Assembly (NCBI RefSeq): GCF_900110555.1
Contig: NZ_FOEE01000013.1
Coordinates: 88,862 to 152,861 of the forward strand
Length of the DNA: 64,000 nucleotides
Origin: Trujillonella endophytica
Lineage (GTDB): Bacteria > Actinomycetota > Actinomycetes > Mycobacteriales > Geodermatophilaceae
Direction of reading: 5' to 3'
The translations under genes and the position numbers were made by a program. Positions 33,071-42,374 of the stretch are shown in pieces. A model generated the notes under the pieces. That model was not told the origin of the DNA, did no database searches, and was given only the letters and a program-made list of their open reading frames with translations. Within the stretch, counting starts at the first letter, position 1. Every line of letters starts with the position of its first letter.

Positions 33071-33925
33071 TCAACCTACCTGCGCCGGGGGCGGTCCCTG
33101 ACCGACGTGCACGGTCCAGGGATCGGTCCGCTGCGCGGCGACGATCACCTCGACCCGGCCCCCGAGGTCCGCGGCCAGCACCCGCGCGGCGACCGCCAGC
33201 CACGGCCACTCCGTGGCCCAGTGCGCGACGTCGACCAGCGCGGGGCGGGCGGGGTCCAGGGCCATGGCCTCGCCGGCCTCGGAGACCGGGTGGTGGCGCA
33301 GGTCGCTGGTGAGCAGGACGTCGGCGCCGGCGGCGGCCGCGGCCGGCAGCAGGGAGCCACCGCTGCCGCCGCACACGGCCACGGTCGTAACCGGCCGTTC
33401 GGGATCGCCGGCCAGCCGCACCCCGCCCGCCGTCGCCGGGAGCGCCGCGGCCGCCGCGGCGGCGAACTCGCGCAGCGGCACCGGCCGGGCCAGCCGCCCG
33501 ACGCGCCCGAGCCCGGCCCGCGGATCGCTGCCGGCCGGCTCCAGGGGCGCGGCGTCGACCAGCCCGAGGACGGAGGCCAGCGCGTCGTTGACGCCGTGCT
33601 CCGGGGCGCGGTCGGCGTTGGTGTGCGCGACGAACAGCCCGGCTCCGGCGCGGACCAGCCGGTGCACGAGCCGGCCCTTGGCGTCGTCGGCCGGCACGCC
33701 GTGCACCCCACCGAGGAACAGCGGGTGGTGCGTCACCAGCAGGCCCGCGCCGGCGGCGACCACCTCGTCGACGACGGCGGCCACCGGGTCGACGGCGAAC
33801 AGGACGCGCTCCACCGGGTCGTCGCGGTCGCCGCACACCAGCCCCACGGCGTCCCAGTCCTCGGCCAGCGCCGGGTCGTAGCGGGCCTCGAGCGCGGCGA
33901 CGACCTCGCCCAGCGTTGCGGTCAC
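33071..33925 (-). CDS. Nif3-like dinuclear metal centre protein
   Basis: A 284-residue Nif3/YbgI-family protein. LVTHHPLFLGGV holds the first metal His pair, AHTNADRAPEHGVNDALA the next residues, and the second half has VCGGSGGSLL and LTSDLRHHPVSEAGE followed by DVAHWATEWPWL with the last His. The family forms hexameric rings with two metals per subunit; some members act like GTP cyclohydrolase I type 2, but most have no known reaction. The GTG at 33925 begins the three-gene unit Nif3, zinc ribbon, RNase H/CobC. Confidence 0.9.
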   Translation of the reverse strand: MTATLGEVVAALEARYDPALAEDWDAVGLVCGDRDDPVERVLFAVDPVAAVVDEVVAAGAGLLVTHHPLFLGGVHGVPADDAKGRLVHRLVRAGAGLFVAHTNADRAPEHGVNDALASVLGLVDAAPLEPAGSDPRAGLGRVGRLARPVPLREFAAAAAAALPATAGGVRLAGDPERPVTTVAVCGGSGGSLLPAAAAAGADVLLTSDLRHHPVSEAGEAMALDPARPALVDVAHWATEWPWLAVAARVLAADLGGRVEVIVAAQRTDPWTVHVGQGPPPAQVG

Positions 33926-33959
33926 GGCCGCCGACCGTAGCCCAGCCCGCAGCCGGCGA

Positions 33960-34037
33960 GATCGCGATCCTCGCCCCCGCGTCGCCCTCCCCACGCTCCA
34001 CCCCGCGGTCCGCGACTCCGACGCGAGGACGGCGATC
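33960..34037. repeat. inverted repeat with GCGAGGACGGCGATCA core (copy 2)
   Basis: GATCGCGATCCTCGC at 33960-33974 and GCGAGGACGGCGATC at 34023-34037 are inverted with 13 of 15 bases matching, about 48 nt apart. ACGCGAGGACGGCGATCA at 34021-34038 is identical to the string at 21441-21458. It occupies the divergent region between the Nif3 and FUSC genes. Confidence 0.55.
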
Positions 34038-34090
34038 ATCCCGCCCCCAGGAGGGGTTGGCCCGCACCGACCGCGGGGAAGCCCCCGGTC

Positions 34091-36043
34091 GTGGTGGAGC
34101 GGGCGTTGCGGGCACCGGCCTGGCTGGAGGAGCTGGTCCGCACCACTCCCCCGCCCGTGCCGTGGCCCGACGTCGTCCGCTTCGCGATCGCCGTGCCGAT
34201 GCCGCTGGCGGTCGCGGTGCTCGTGGCCGGGGGGATCGAGCCCGGGCCCGAACTGGGCGCCGGCGTCTTCGGCACCACCGGCGCGCTGGCCGCCAGCCTG
34301 GCGCCGCGGGGCGGGCCGCTGCGGGACCGGATGCGCCGCACCGCGGCCGCGACCGGCCTCGGCGCCGTCGGGCTGCTCGTCGGCCAGTACGCCAGCGGCG
34401 GCGGGTGGGTGCCGGTCCTCGTGATCGCGCTGGTGTCGGCGGTCGCGGCCCTGATCAGCGCGGTCAACGCCGCGCTGTCCCTGGGGTCGCTGCAGCTGCT
34501 CGTCTACACCGCGCTGGCGTCGGGTCTGGTCACGCCGCTGTCGGCCGGGGCGGAGATCGCCTTCTTCTTCGCCGGCGCGGCCTGGGCGGCGCTGACCGTC
34601 CTCGTGCAGGCCGCGACCGAACCCGGGGATCCCGACCGCGCCGCCGTCGCCGCCGTCCTCACCCGCATCGGCGAGCTGCTGGCCGCCGCGGGCACCGAGG
34701 ACACCGAGGAGGCGCGCCGCGGCCTGACCACCGCGCTCAACGACGCCTACGACCGCGTCATCCGCAGCCGCAGCTCCATCGCCGGGCGCAGCGCCGAGCT
34801 GTCGGAGCTGGCCGGGGTGCTCAACGCCACGGCACCGCTGGTCGAGGCGACGGTCGCGACCGTCCGCGCCGGGGTGGCGGCCGACCCCTCCGACGTCACC
34901 GCGGTGCACGCGCTGGCCGCCGCGGTCACCGGTGCCCGCGAGCTGCCGGCGCAGCGGCCGTCGTCCCTGGCCGAGGGCCCCCCGACCCGGCGCGCGGTGC
35001 GGCACGGGCTGCGGCTGGCCTGGAACGTCGTCGGCGACCCCGAGGAGCGGGCCGGTGCGGCCGTCGACCTCCCCCACCTCGACTGGCGCACCCGCCTGCG
35101 GGACGTCGCCGACCGCACGGTCGCCAGCCCCGACACCCGCTCGTTCGCCCTCCGCCTCGCGCTGTGCATGACGGTCGCGGAGATCGCCCGGCAGCTGCTG
35201 CCGCTGGACCGCCCCTACTGGGTGCTGCTCACGGTCGCGATCGTGCTCAAGCCCGATTTCGGTTCCGTCTTCACCCGGGCGGTGCAGCGCGGGGCCGGCA
35301 CGCTGCTCGGCGTCCTCATCGGGTCGCTGCTGCTGGCCCTGCTGCCGCGCAACGGCTGGGTGCTGCTCGCGCTGGCCGTCGCCGCCGGGCTCCTGCCGTG
35401 GGCCCGCGACGCCAATTTCGGGCTGTTCTCGGTGTTCCAGACGCCGGTCATCATCCTGCTGCTGGACCTGGCGCTGGACGGCGGACCGGAGCTGGTCCTC
35501 GCCCGCATGCTCGACACGCTCGTGGGCTGCGCGATCGTGCTCGTCGTCGGCTACGCGCTGTGGCCCTCGACCTGGCGGGCGCCGCTGGACGAGGCGCTGC
35601 GCGACGTCGTGACCGCGCTGGACGCGTTCGTCGGCGCCGCGTTCACGGGCGGCCCGACCGAGCGCCGCCGGGCCCGCCGCGGCACCTACCGGGCCCTCAC
35701 CGAGGTGCAGACGCAGCTCCAGCGGCGGCTGGCCGAGCCCCCGCCGATCAGCACCCGCGCCGCGGCCTGGTGGCCGGTGATCGTGCAGCTGGAGCGGACC
35801 TCCGACGCGGTCACGGAGGCGGTCATCGCCGTCCGCACCGGCGAGCCGGCGCCCGATCCGGCGCAGGTCGCCGTCCTGCGCCGGGCGATCGGGCAGCTGG
35901 AGGACGACGTCGCCGCCACCGGCTCCCCCGACGACGCCGAGATCCTCGCCGTGGGGGTGCTCGCCCCGGTCGCCCGCGAGGTCGACGCCGCCCGGCGGCT
36001 GGTGCGCGGCACGGCCCCCGGCCGGCGGCAGAGCGCCCCCTGA
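34091..36043 (+). CDS. FUSC-family aromatic acid exporter-like protein
   Basis: A 650-residue protein with two membrane blocks (about 25-175 and 355-500) separated by a long cytoplasmic helical region, the layout of FUSC/AaeB/YccS proteins. The second block includes PYWVLLTVAIVLKPDFGSVFTRAVQRGAGTLLG in parts (PYWVLLTVAIVLKPDFGSVF, RAVQRGAGTLLGVLIG), the most conserved part of the family, followed by FQTPVIILLLDLAL and ARMLDTLVGCAIVLVVGYALWP. It probably exports aromatic or other organic acids with the proton gradient. GTG at 34091 or 34094 may be the start. Confidence 0.85.
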   Translation: MVERALRAPAWLEELVRTTPPPVPWPDVVRFAIAVPMPLAVAVLVAGGIEPGPELGAGVFGTTGALAASLAPRGGPLRDRMRRTAAATGLGAVGLLVGQYASGGGWVPVLVIALVSAVAALISAVNAALSLGSLQLLVYTALASGLVTPLSAGAEIAFFFAGAAWAALTVLVQAATEPGDPDRAAVAAVLTRIGELLAAAGTEDTEEARRGLTTALNDAYDRVIRSRSSIAGRSAELSELAGVLNATAPLVEATVATVRAGVAADPSDVTAVHALAAAVTGARELPAQRPSSLAEGPPTRRAVRHGLRLAWNVVGDPEERAGAAVDLPHLDWRTRLRDVADRTVASPDTRSFALRLALCMTVAEIARQLLPLDRPYWVLLTVAIVLKPDFGSVFTRAVQRGAGTLLGVLIGSLLLALLPRNGWVLLALAVAAGLLPWARDANFGLFSVFQTPVIILLLDLALDGGPELVLARMLDTLVGCAIVLVVGYALWPSTWRAPLDEALRDVVTALDAFVGAAFTGGPTERRRARRGTYRALTEVQTQLQRRLAEPPPISTRAAAWWPVIVQLERTSDAVTEAVIAVRTGEPAPDPAQVAVLRRAIGQLEDDVAATGSPDDAEILAVGVLAPVAREVDAARRLVRGTAPGRRQSAP

Positions 36044-36082
36044 CCGCTTGCCCGGGCGGGCCGGTGGGCCTGGGATGGGGGC

Positions 36083-37057
36083 GTGCCCCTGCCGCCCGGC
36101 GTCGACGCCCCCGTCCCCGGCCCGCCCGGACCCCCGCCGCCGGGGTCGCGCACCGTCCGCACCGACGACGGCGTCGACCTGCACGTGGAGTTCGACGGCG
36201 ACGACCGGGCGCCGTTGACCGTCGTGTTCGCGCACGGCTTCACCGCCCAGCTGGCCGAGTTCGACGTCCACCGCGCGGCGCTGCGCCCCCGCGCCCGGCT
36301 GGTGTTGTGGGACCAGCGCGGGCACGGCCGCTCGGGGTGGACGCCGCTGACCGCCGCCACCATCGACCGCACCGGCCGTGACCTCGGGCAGGTGCTGGAC
36401 GCCGTCGTCCCGGCCGGGCCGGTCGTGCTGGCCGGGCACTCGATGGGCGGGATGAGCATCATGGCGCTGGCCCGGCAGCGGCCGGAGCTGTTCGGCACCC
36501 GGGTGGCCGGTGCGTTCCTGCTGGCCACCTCCTCCGGCGGGCTGGTCGGCACCGGGGTGCTGGGCCGGTGGGTCACCGCGGTCCGCCGGCTGCACCTGCT
36601 CGGCCTCTGGCTGCGCGGCCTCCAGCTGCTGGCCCCGCTGCTGGAGCGATTCCGCCGCCGCGGGACCGCGGTCGGCCGCTGGTTCACCCGCCGGTACCTG
36701 TTCGGCCGCGCAGACGCCGATCCCGCCGACGTCCGGCTGGTGCAGGCCCTGCTCGAGGAGACGCCCTACACCGTCACGCTGGCCTTCTGGGCGACGTTCC
36801 TCGAGCACGACGAGACCGCCGCCCTGCCGGTCCTCGGGCGGGTGCCCACCACCGTCGTGGCGGCCACGGACGACCGGCTCACCCCCGTCGACCACGGCCG
36901 CCGCCTGGCCGGGCTCCTCGGGCACGACGCCGAACTCGTCGTGGTGCCGGGCGCCGGGCACAGCGTCAACCTCACGCGCACCGACGTCGTCGACCGGGCG
37001 CTGGCCGACCTGCTGGACCGGGTCGAGGACCGCCTGCGCACGCCCCGGGCGGGGTGA
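36083..37057 (+). CDS. alpha/beta hydrolase
   Basis: A 324-residue serine hydrolase after a Pro/Gly-rich N-terminus. The core shows LTVVFAHGFTAQLAEFD (oxyanion region), LVLWDQRGHGRSG, VLAGHSMGGMSIMALA with the nucleophile Ser, DDRLTPVDHGRRL with the acid and PGAGHSVNLTR with the His. No signal peptide is present. Such enzymes split esters, lactones or epoxides; the substrate is unknown. It precedes the WS/DGAT gene by 137 nt in the same direction, so the two may share a transcript in lipid metabolism. Confidence 0.85.
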   Translation: MPLPPGVDAPVPGPPGPPPPGSRTVRTDDGVDLHVEFDGDDRAPLTVVFAHGFTAQLAEFDVHRAALRPRARLVLWDQRGHGRSGWTPLTAATIDRTGRDLGQVLDAVVPAGPVVLAGHSMGGMSIMALARQRPELFGTRVAGAFLLATSSGGLVGTGVLGRWVTAVRRLHLLGLWLRGLQLLAPLLERFRRRGTAVGRWFTRRYLFGRADADPADVRLVQALLEETPYTVTLAFWATFLEHDETAALPVLGRVPTTVVAATDDRLTPVDHGRRLAGLLGHDAELVVVPGAGHSVNLTRTDVVDRALADLLDRVEDRLRTPRAG

Positions 37058-37194
37058 CGCGGACCGCAGATGCCGGACCGGACCGGCTCGTCGTCCCCAT
37101 TGCGGCGGCCCGCCAACAGCGGTTGGCTTCGCCGCACACCCGAGGACGCGTGGACGGCCCCGCCGGGGACGGTGGTGGCGGCGAGGAGCTGATC

Positions 37195-38637
37195 GTGGAC
37201 CGCATGAGCCCGACGGACGCCGGTTTCTACTTCGCGGAGAGCGAGAACACCCCCCTGCACGTGGGCTCGGTGGCGGTGTTCGAGGGGCCCGCGCCGAGCT
37301 ACGGCGAGGTCATCCGGCTGCTGCTGAGCAAGATGCCGCTGGTTCCGCGGTACCGCCAGCGCGTGCGCCCCGTGCCCTTCCAGCTGGGCCGGCCGCTGTG
37401 GATCGACGACCCGCACTTCCAGATCCTGTACCACGTGCGGCACACCGCGGTGCCCGGCCCGGGCAGCGAGGAGCAGCTGCGCAACCTGGCCGGCCGGGTG
37501 CTCGGCCAGCGGCTGGACCTGGCCAAGCCGCTGTGGGAGCTGTGGCTGGTGGAGGGCCTGGAGAACGGCCGCTGGGCGATCATCTCCAAGGTCCACCACT
37601 GCATGATCGACGGCGTCGCGGGCACGGACCTGATGCAGCTGATGTTCGACATCACCCCGGACGCCACCCATCCCGAACCGCACGACTGGACGCCGCAGCG
37701 CACCCCGTCCGGCGTCGAGGTCGTCGCCGGCGCCGTGCAGGACGCGCTCACCCAGCCGCTGCGCCGGCTCACCGCGGGCGAACCCGGTGGCCCCGGCGTG
37801 ACCCGCACGCTGGCCGGCGCCGGCCGGTCGCTGGTCAAGGCCCTCCCGACGGTCGCCCGGCAGCTGACAACACCCATCGCCCGCTCCCTGTCGGGCCCGA
37901 TCGGCCCGCACCGGCGGTGGGCGTGGACCGAGGCCGAGTTCGACGAGCTCAAGCCCATCCGGACCGCGCTCGGCGGCACGGTCAACGACGTCGTCCTGGC
38001 CTCGATCGCCACCGGTTTCCGGGACCTGCTGGAGCGCCGCGGAGCCCTGCGCGACGGGCTGGTCGTGCGGTCGATGGTGCCGGTGTCGATGCGCCAGGAG
38101 AGCGAGCGCGGCCGGCTGGACAACCGCATCTCGGCGGTCTTCGTCGACCTGCCCGTCGGCGAGGCCGACCCGGTGGCCCGGCTGGACTCGGTCCGCCGCC
38201 AGATGGACGAGTACAAGCAGATGATGCAGCTGGTCGATGCCCGCTCGATCATCGCGATGGGCGACTTCGTGGCGCCCACCCTGCTCTCGCTCGGGGTGCG
38301 GGCGGCGCTGGGCGCCAGCCAGTTCTACGCCCAGGCGGTCACGACGAACGTGCCCGGCCCGCGGGTGCCGCTGTACGTGCTGGGGCGGCGGATGACGTCG
38401 GCGCACGCCTACGTGCCGATCGCCGGCGGCACCCGGGTGTCGATCGGGATCTTCAGCTACCTCAACACGATGACGTTCGGCATCAACGCCGACTTCGACG
38501 GCTTCCCCGACATCGACCTCCTCTCCGCCGGCATCCGGCGCGGCATCGACGAGCTCAAGGTCGCCGCCGGGACGGCGGACGCGCCCGCCGGGGAGCAGCC
38601 GCCCGCCCGGGAGCCGACGGAGGCCGCCGCCCGGTGA
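37195..38637 (+). CDS. wax ester synthase/diacylglycerol acyltransferase (WS/DGAT)
   Basis: A 480-residue protein of the WS/DGAT family, which joins acyl-CoA to diacylglycerol or fatty alcohols. The acyltransferase motif HHCMIDGVAGTDL is near residue 135; the N-terminal SPTDAGFYFAESENTPLHVGSVAVFEG and the C-terminal TTNVPGPRVPLYVLG and ISYLNTMTFGINAD-like stretch (FSYLNTMTFGINADFDGF) are family blocks. GTG 37195 has GAGGAG 6 nt upstream; the ATG at 37204 is a less well placed alternative. It implies storage of triacylglycerol or wax ester. Confidence 0.92.
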   Translation: MDRMSPTDAGFYFAESENTPLHVGSVAVFEGPAPSYGEVIRLLLSKMPLVPRYRQRVRPVPFQLGRPLWIDDPHFQILYHVRHTAVPGPGSEEQLRNLAGRVLGQRLDLAKPLWELWLVEGLENGRWAIISKVHHCMIDGVAGTDLMQLMFDITPDATHPEPHDWTPQRTPSGVEVVAGAVQDALTQPLRRLTAGEPGGPGVTRTLAGAGRSLVKALPTVARQLTTPIARSLSGPIGPHRRWAWTEAEFDELKPIRTALGGTVNDVVLASIATGFRDLLERRGALRDGLVVRSMVPVSMRQESERGRLDNRISAVFVDLPVGEADPVARLDSVRRQMDEYKQMMQLVDARSIIAMGDFVAPTLLSLGVRAALGASQFYAQAVTTNVPGPRVPLYVLGRRMTSAHAYVPIAGGTRVSIGIFSYLNTMTFGINADFDGFPDIDLLSAGIRRGIDELKVAAGTADAPAGEQPPAREPTEAAAR

Positions 38638-38678
38638 GCCGCCGGTGTGAGGGACCGCTGCCCGGGTAGCGGGGGCGG

Positions 38679-39677
38679 GTGGCCGAGACCGACCTGACCG
38701 TGGCCGTGACCGGCCCCACCGGCACCTTCGGCGCGGGGCTGGTGCCGCTGCTGCAGGACGACGACCGGATCGCGCGGATCGTCGGCGTCGCGCGCCGGCC
38801 GTTCGACCCGGCCGAGCGGGGCTGGACGAAGATGGAGTACCGGCGCGGCGACGTCCGGGACCCCGACGCGCTGGCCGAGGCCTTCGCGGGCGTCGACGTC
38901 GTCGTCCATCTCGCCTTCCTCGTCACCGGCAACGCCTCCCGGCGGACCACGCGGGCGATCAACGTCGACGGCACGCTGAACGTCTTCCGGGCCGCCGCGG
39001 CCGCCCGCGCCCGCCGGTTCGTCTACGCCTCCTCGGTCGCCGCCTACGGGTTCCACCCCGACACCCCGGCGCTGGTCGACGAGGAGTGGCCGGTGCGCCC
39101 GGCGTCGCGGTTGTTCTACGCCCGGGAGAAGGCCGAGCTCGAGCAGTTGCTGGCCACCCAGGCGGTCGGCGCGCCGGACATGGCGGTGTACCTGCTGCGC
39201 CCACCGGTCGTGGTCGGGCCGGACGTCGTCGGCGCCAAGGACGTGCTGCCCGGGCCGCTCGCCCCGCTGGGCCGCGCGCTGTTCGGCCGCCCCCGGCGGC
39301 TGCCGGTGCCGCTCCCGGTGGCGGTTCCCGCGCTGCCGCTGCAGCTGGTGCACGAGTCCGACGTCGGCCGCGCCCTCCAGCTGTGCGTGGTGGGCGCGGG
39401 GCCGCCCGGGGCCTACAACATCGCCGGGGACGGCGTGCTGACCGCCGCCGACGTCGCCCGCGAGTTCGGCGCCCTCGCGCTCTCCCTCCCGGCCGGCCCG
39501 GCGCAGCTGGCCGCGCGGGCGGTCACGGCCCTGCCGTTCCTGCCGCCGGCCGCCCAGTGGGTGGAGGCGGCGACCCGGCCGGTGATCATGGACACCGCCA
39601 AGGCCCGCGAGCTGCTGGGCTGGAAGCCCCGGTTCACCGCCCTCGAGGCGCTGCGCGACACCCTGCGTCCCCGCTGA
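38679..39677 (+). CDS. NAD-dependent epimerase/dehydratase family protein
   Basis: A 332-residue extended SDR. The N-terminal VAVTGPTGTFGAGLVPLL is the NAD-binding loop, DVVVHLAFLV and NVDGTLNVFRAAAAA follow, and the active site appears as VYASSVAAYGF with Ser, and YAREKAEL with Tyr and Lys (YxxxK). Substrate unknown; similar proteins act on nucleotide sugars or on 3-beta-hydroxysteroid-like and acyl substrates. It follows the WS/DGAT gene by 41 nt in the same direction, probably as one operon. Confidence 0.85.
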   Translation: MAETDLTVAVTGPTGTFGAGLVPLLQDDDRIARIVGVARRPFDPAERGWTKMEYRRGDVRDPDALAEAFAGVDVVVHLAFLVTGNASRRTTRAINVDGTLNVFRAAAAARARRFVYASSVAAYGFHPDTPALVDEEWPVRPASRLFYAREKAELEQLLATQAVGAPDMAVYLLRPPVVVGPDVVGAKDVLPGPLAPLGRALFGRPRRLPVPLPVAVPALPLQLVHESDVGRALQLCVVGAGPPGAYNIAGDGVLTAADVAREFGALALSLPAGPAQLAARAVTALPFLPPAAQWVEAATRPVIMDTAKARELLGWKPRFTALEALRDTLRPR

Positions 39678-39689
39678 GCCGCGCCCGGC

Positions 39690-41255
39690 TCAGCCGCCGC
39701 CCGCGCGGAACAGCTCCTCGACCTCCACCTTGCGCACCTTGCCGACCGCCGTCACCGGCAGCGTCGCCTCGAAGCGCCACACGCGGGGCACCTTGAAGTG
39801 CGCCAGCCGCTCGGCGGCGAAGGCCTCCAGCGCCCGCGGCGCCGGATCGGCGCCCTCCCGCAGGACGACGGCGGCGCCGACCTGCTGACCCCAGCGCTCG
39901 TCGGGCACGCCGACGACGGCGACGGCGGCCACGGCCGGGTGCTGGCCGAGCACCTCCTCGACCTCCGCCGGGTAGACGTTCTCCCCGCCGCGGATGACCA
40001 CGTCGCGCACCCGGCCCTGCACCCGGAGGAAGCCCTGCTCGTCGAGCGAGCCGAGGTCGCCCGTGCGCAGGAAGCCGTCCGGGGTGAAGGCCTGGGCCGA
40101 CGCCTCCGGGGCCCCGAAGTAGCCACCGGCCGCGCAGACCGTGCGGACGCAGATCTCGCCCGCCTCGCCGACGGCCAGCTGCCGCCCCGACAGCGGGTCT
40201 CGGATGCTCAGCTCGACGTGCGGCACCACCCGCCCGACCGTGTCGGTCACGACGGCGGGGTCGTCGTCCAGCCGGGTGCTGGACACCATCAGGCACTCGG
40301 ACTGGCCGTAGGTGGCGAAGACCGGCGCTCGGATTTCCGCGCGCAGCCGCTCGACCAGCCGGGGCGAGATGGAGCTGCCGCCGAGCCCGGTCGAGCGCAC
40401 CTGCCCGGCCGGGGGCGGCACCCAGTCGGGGTGGTCCAGCAGGCGCAGGAGCATCGTCGGCACGCCTCCGAGGCGGGTGGCGCCGGTGAGCCGCAGCAGC
40501 CGGAGGTACTCGGCCTCGTCGAACCGGGGCATCAGCACGTAGGCGCTGCCGACCGCCATCGCGCCCAGGACCATCGCCAGCGCACCGCCGACGTGGGTCA
40601 TCGGCACGGGGTTGTGCAGCACGTCGTGCTCGTCGGTGCCGTGCAGCCGCGCCCGGATCCATGCACCGTTCAGGGCGGCCCGGTGCGACAGCGCGGCGGC
40701 CTTCGGCCGGCCCGTCGTCCCCGAGGTGAACTGCAGCAGGAACAGGTCGTCGGGCGCCACCGGCGGCAGGGCTGCCGGCGGCTCCGACCCGGCCAGGGCG
40801 CGCAACGCGGAGAGGTCGTGCACCCGGCCGCGTGCGCCGAGCGAGCGGGCGCGGTCGAGCAGGTCGACCCCGCGGACGTCGCGTCCGGCGAGGACGAGCC
40901 GCGGGTCGGTCCCGTCGACGGCGTGGGCGCACTCCGGGTCGGTCCAGGCGCCGTTCCACGCGGTGACGACCGTTCCGGACAGCGCGCAGCCGTACTCGGC
41001 CAGCACCCACTCCACCGAGTTGCGCGACCAGATGGCCACCCGGTCCCCCGGCGCGGTGCGCCGCGCGATCCAGCCCGCGACCCGCTGCGCCTCGGCGAGC
41101 AGCTCGGCGTAGGTCATCCGGCCGAGGCCGTCCCCCTCGGCCCACAGGAGGGCGGGGCGGTCGGGGAAGCGGGCGGCGGTCTCCCGCAGCCGGTCGCCGA
41201 TCGTGCACTCGAGCAGCGGGACCGACGTCCCGCCGGCCGCGACGGCTGCGCGCAC
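39690..41255 (-). CDS. acyl-CoA synthetase, AMP-binding family
   Basis: A 521-residue ANL-superfamily enzyme. The AMP-binding loop is LLQFTSGTTGRPKAAALSH; further blocks are VFATYGQSECLMVSS, TGDLGSLDEQGFLRVQGRVRDVVIRGGENVYPAEVEEVL in parts (TGDLGSLDEQGFL, GRVRDVVIRGGENVYPAEVE) and the catalytic Lys in TAVGKVRKVEV. It should activate a carboxylic acid with ATP and join it to CoA; acid length is not predictable. Its GTG lies 4 nt after the stop of the upstream hydrolase gene, so the two form a unit. Confidence 0.9.
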   Translation of the reverse strand: MRAAVAAGGTSVPLLECTIGDRLRETAARFPDRPALLWAEGDGLGRMTYAELLAEAQRVAGWIARRTAPGDRVAIWSRNSVEWVLAEYGCALSGTVVTAWNGAWTDPECAHAVDGTDPRLVLAGRDVRGVDLLDRARSLGARGRVHDLSALRALAGSEPPAALPPVAPDDLFLLQFTSGTTGRPKAAALSHRAALNGAWIRARLHGTDEHDVLHNPVPMTHVGGALAMVLGAMAVGSAYVLMPRFDEAEYLRLLRLTGATRLGGVPTMLLRLLDHPDWVPPPAGQVRSTGLGGSSISPRLVERLRAEIRAPVFATYGQSECLMVSSTRLDDDPAVVTDTVGRVVPHVELSIRDPLSGRQLAVGEAGEICVRTVCAAGGYFGAPEASAQAFTPDGFLRTGDLGSLDEQGFLRVQGRVRDVVIRGGENVYPAEVEEVLGQHPAVAAVAVVGVPDERWGQQVGAAVVLREGADPAPRALEAFAAERLAHFKVPRVWRFEATLPVTAVGKVRKVEVEELFRAGGG

Positions 41256-41259
41256 CGGG

Positions 41260-42162
41260 TCAGCTCCGCTCGGCCGGCCCGCGACCGGCCGGGGAGACGA
41301 GCCCGGAGTCGCGCAGCCAGTCCAGCAGGTGCCCGGCCACCACGTCGGGCACCTGCAGTTGGGGCACGTGACCCACGCCCGCCAGCTCCACGTAGCGCCA
41401 GTCGGGATGGCGGGCGGCGATGTCGCGGGACGCCTCCACCGGCACGAGCCGATCGCGGTCGCCGTGGAGGAGCAGCACCGGTCCGGCGATCGAGGCCATG
41501 GCCTCGCGGTAGCGGCGCGGATCGGCCAGCACCCACAGCAGCGACCGCGCGGCGGCCAGGAACGCCTTGTCCATGCCGGCGACGTCGCGCCGCTCCTCCA
41601 GCAGCGTCACCGACCGGTCGACGACCTCGGCCGGCACCGCGTCCGGGTCGACGCCGCACAGCTCGAGCAGCTCGCGCACCCGCCGCAGCGGCGACCTGCG
41701 CGTCCGGTGGAACCACAGCGCCCGCTCGGCGAGGAACGGCACGGCGTAGAGGGCGAAGTGCAGGGCGACGGCGGGATCCGGGGCGCGCCGCGCGCCGGGC
41801 ACCGCCGGGTCCAGCAGCACGGTGCCGCGCACCCGCTGCGGCGACCGCGCCGCCTCGAACAGGGAGATCATCCCGCCCATCGAGTTGCCCACCAGGACCA
41901 CGGGCCCCGGCACGACCTCGCGCAGGAAGCGGTCGAGCACCAGCACGTTGGCCGGCACGCCCGCCCGCCGGCCGGCCGGCTCGCTGCGGCCGAACCCGGG
42001 CAGGTCCAGGGCGAGGACGCGGGCGTGCGGGGTGAGCAGCGGGGCCAGCAGGTCCCAGTTGAGGTGCGAGCCGCCCAGCCCGTGCACCAGGACGACGGCC
42101 GGGCCGCCGTCGGCGCCGCCGAAGTCCACGTAGTGCACCGGACCGTCGAGGTCCACGGTCAT
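41260..42162 (-). CDS. alpha/beta hydrolase
   Basis: A 300-residue serine hydrolase with VVLVHGLGGSHLNWDLLAPLL, VLALDLPGFGRSEPAG, VLVGNSMGGMISLFEAA (Ser nucleophile), LLLHGDRDRLVPVEASRD (acid) and LAGVGHVPQLQVPD (His). It resembles MhpC/BphD-type C-C or ester hydrolases. ATG 42162 is used; an in-frame GTG at 42192 could add ten residues. It is coupled to the acyl-CoA ligase, suggesting release and then activation of an acid, but this is inference. Confidence 0.85.
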   Translation of the reverse strand: MTVDLDGPVHYVDFGGADGGPAVVLVHGLGGSHLNWDLLAPLLTPHARVLALDLPGFGRSEPAGRRAGVPANVLVLDRFLREVVPGPVVLVGNSMGGMISLFEAARSPQRVRGTVLLDPAVPGARRAPDPAVALHFALYAVPFLAERALWFHRTRRSPLRRVRELLELCGVDPDAVPAEVVDRSVTLLEERRDVAGMDKAFLAAARSLLWVLADPRRYREAMASIAGPVLLLHGDRDRLVPVEASRDIAARHPDWRYVELAGVGHVPQLQVPDVVAGHLLDWLRDSGLVSPAGRGPAERS

Positions 42163-42374
42163 CGACCGTCCCGGAACAGGCGTGTCGTCCACGGCTCCAC
42201 CGTGGCACGGACGCCGTCCCGGTGCCCGCGCGGGACGCGTGGGGCGCGCGGGACGGGTCGGTGTCCGGCGCCACACCGGGCTGCCGAGGACACGACCGGG
42301 TCTCGGCGGGTGTCGCCCGCGAGCCCCGGTGGTATCCGTGAGGTGACCAGCGCCGGTCGTCGAGGAGGAACTCC

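Noticed and set aside
42163..42374. Coding gene in the divergent region between two hydrolases
   Set aside because: Frames here are Arg/Pro-rich without a start site or domain; the region is best read as a promoter region for both genes.
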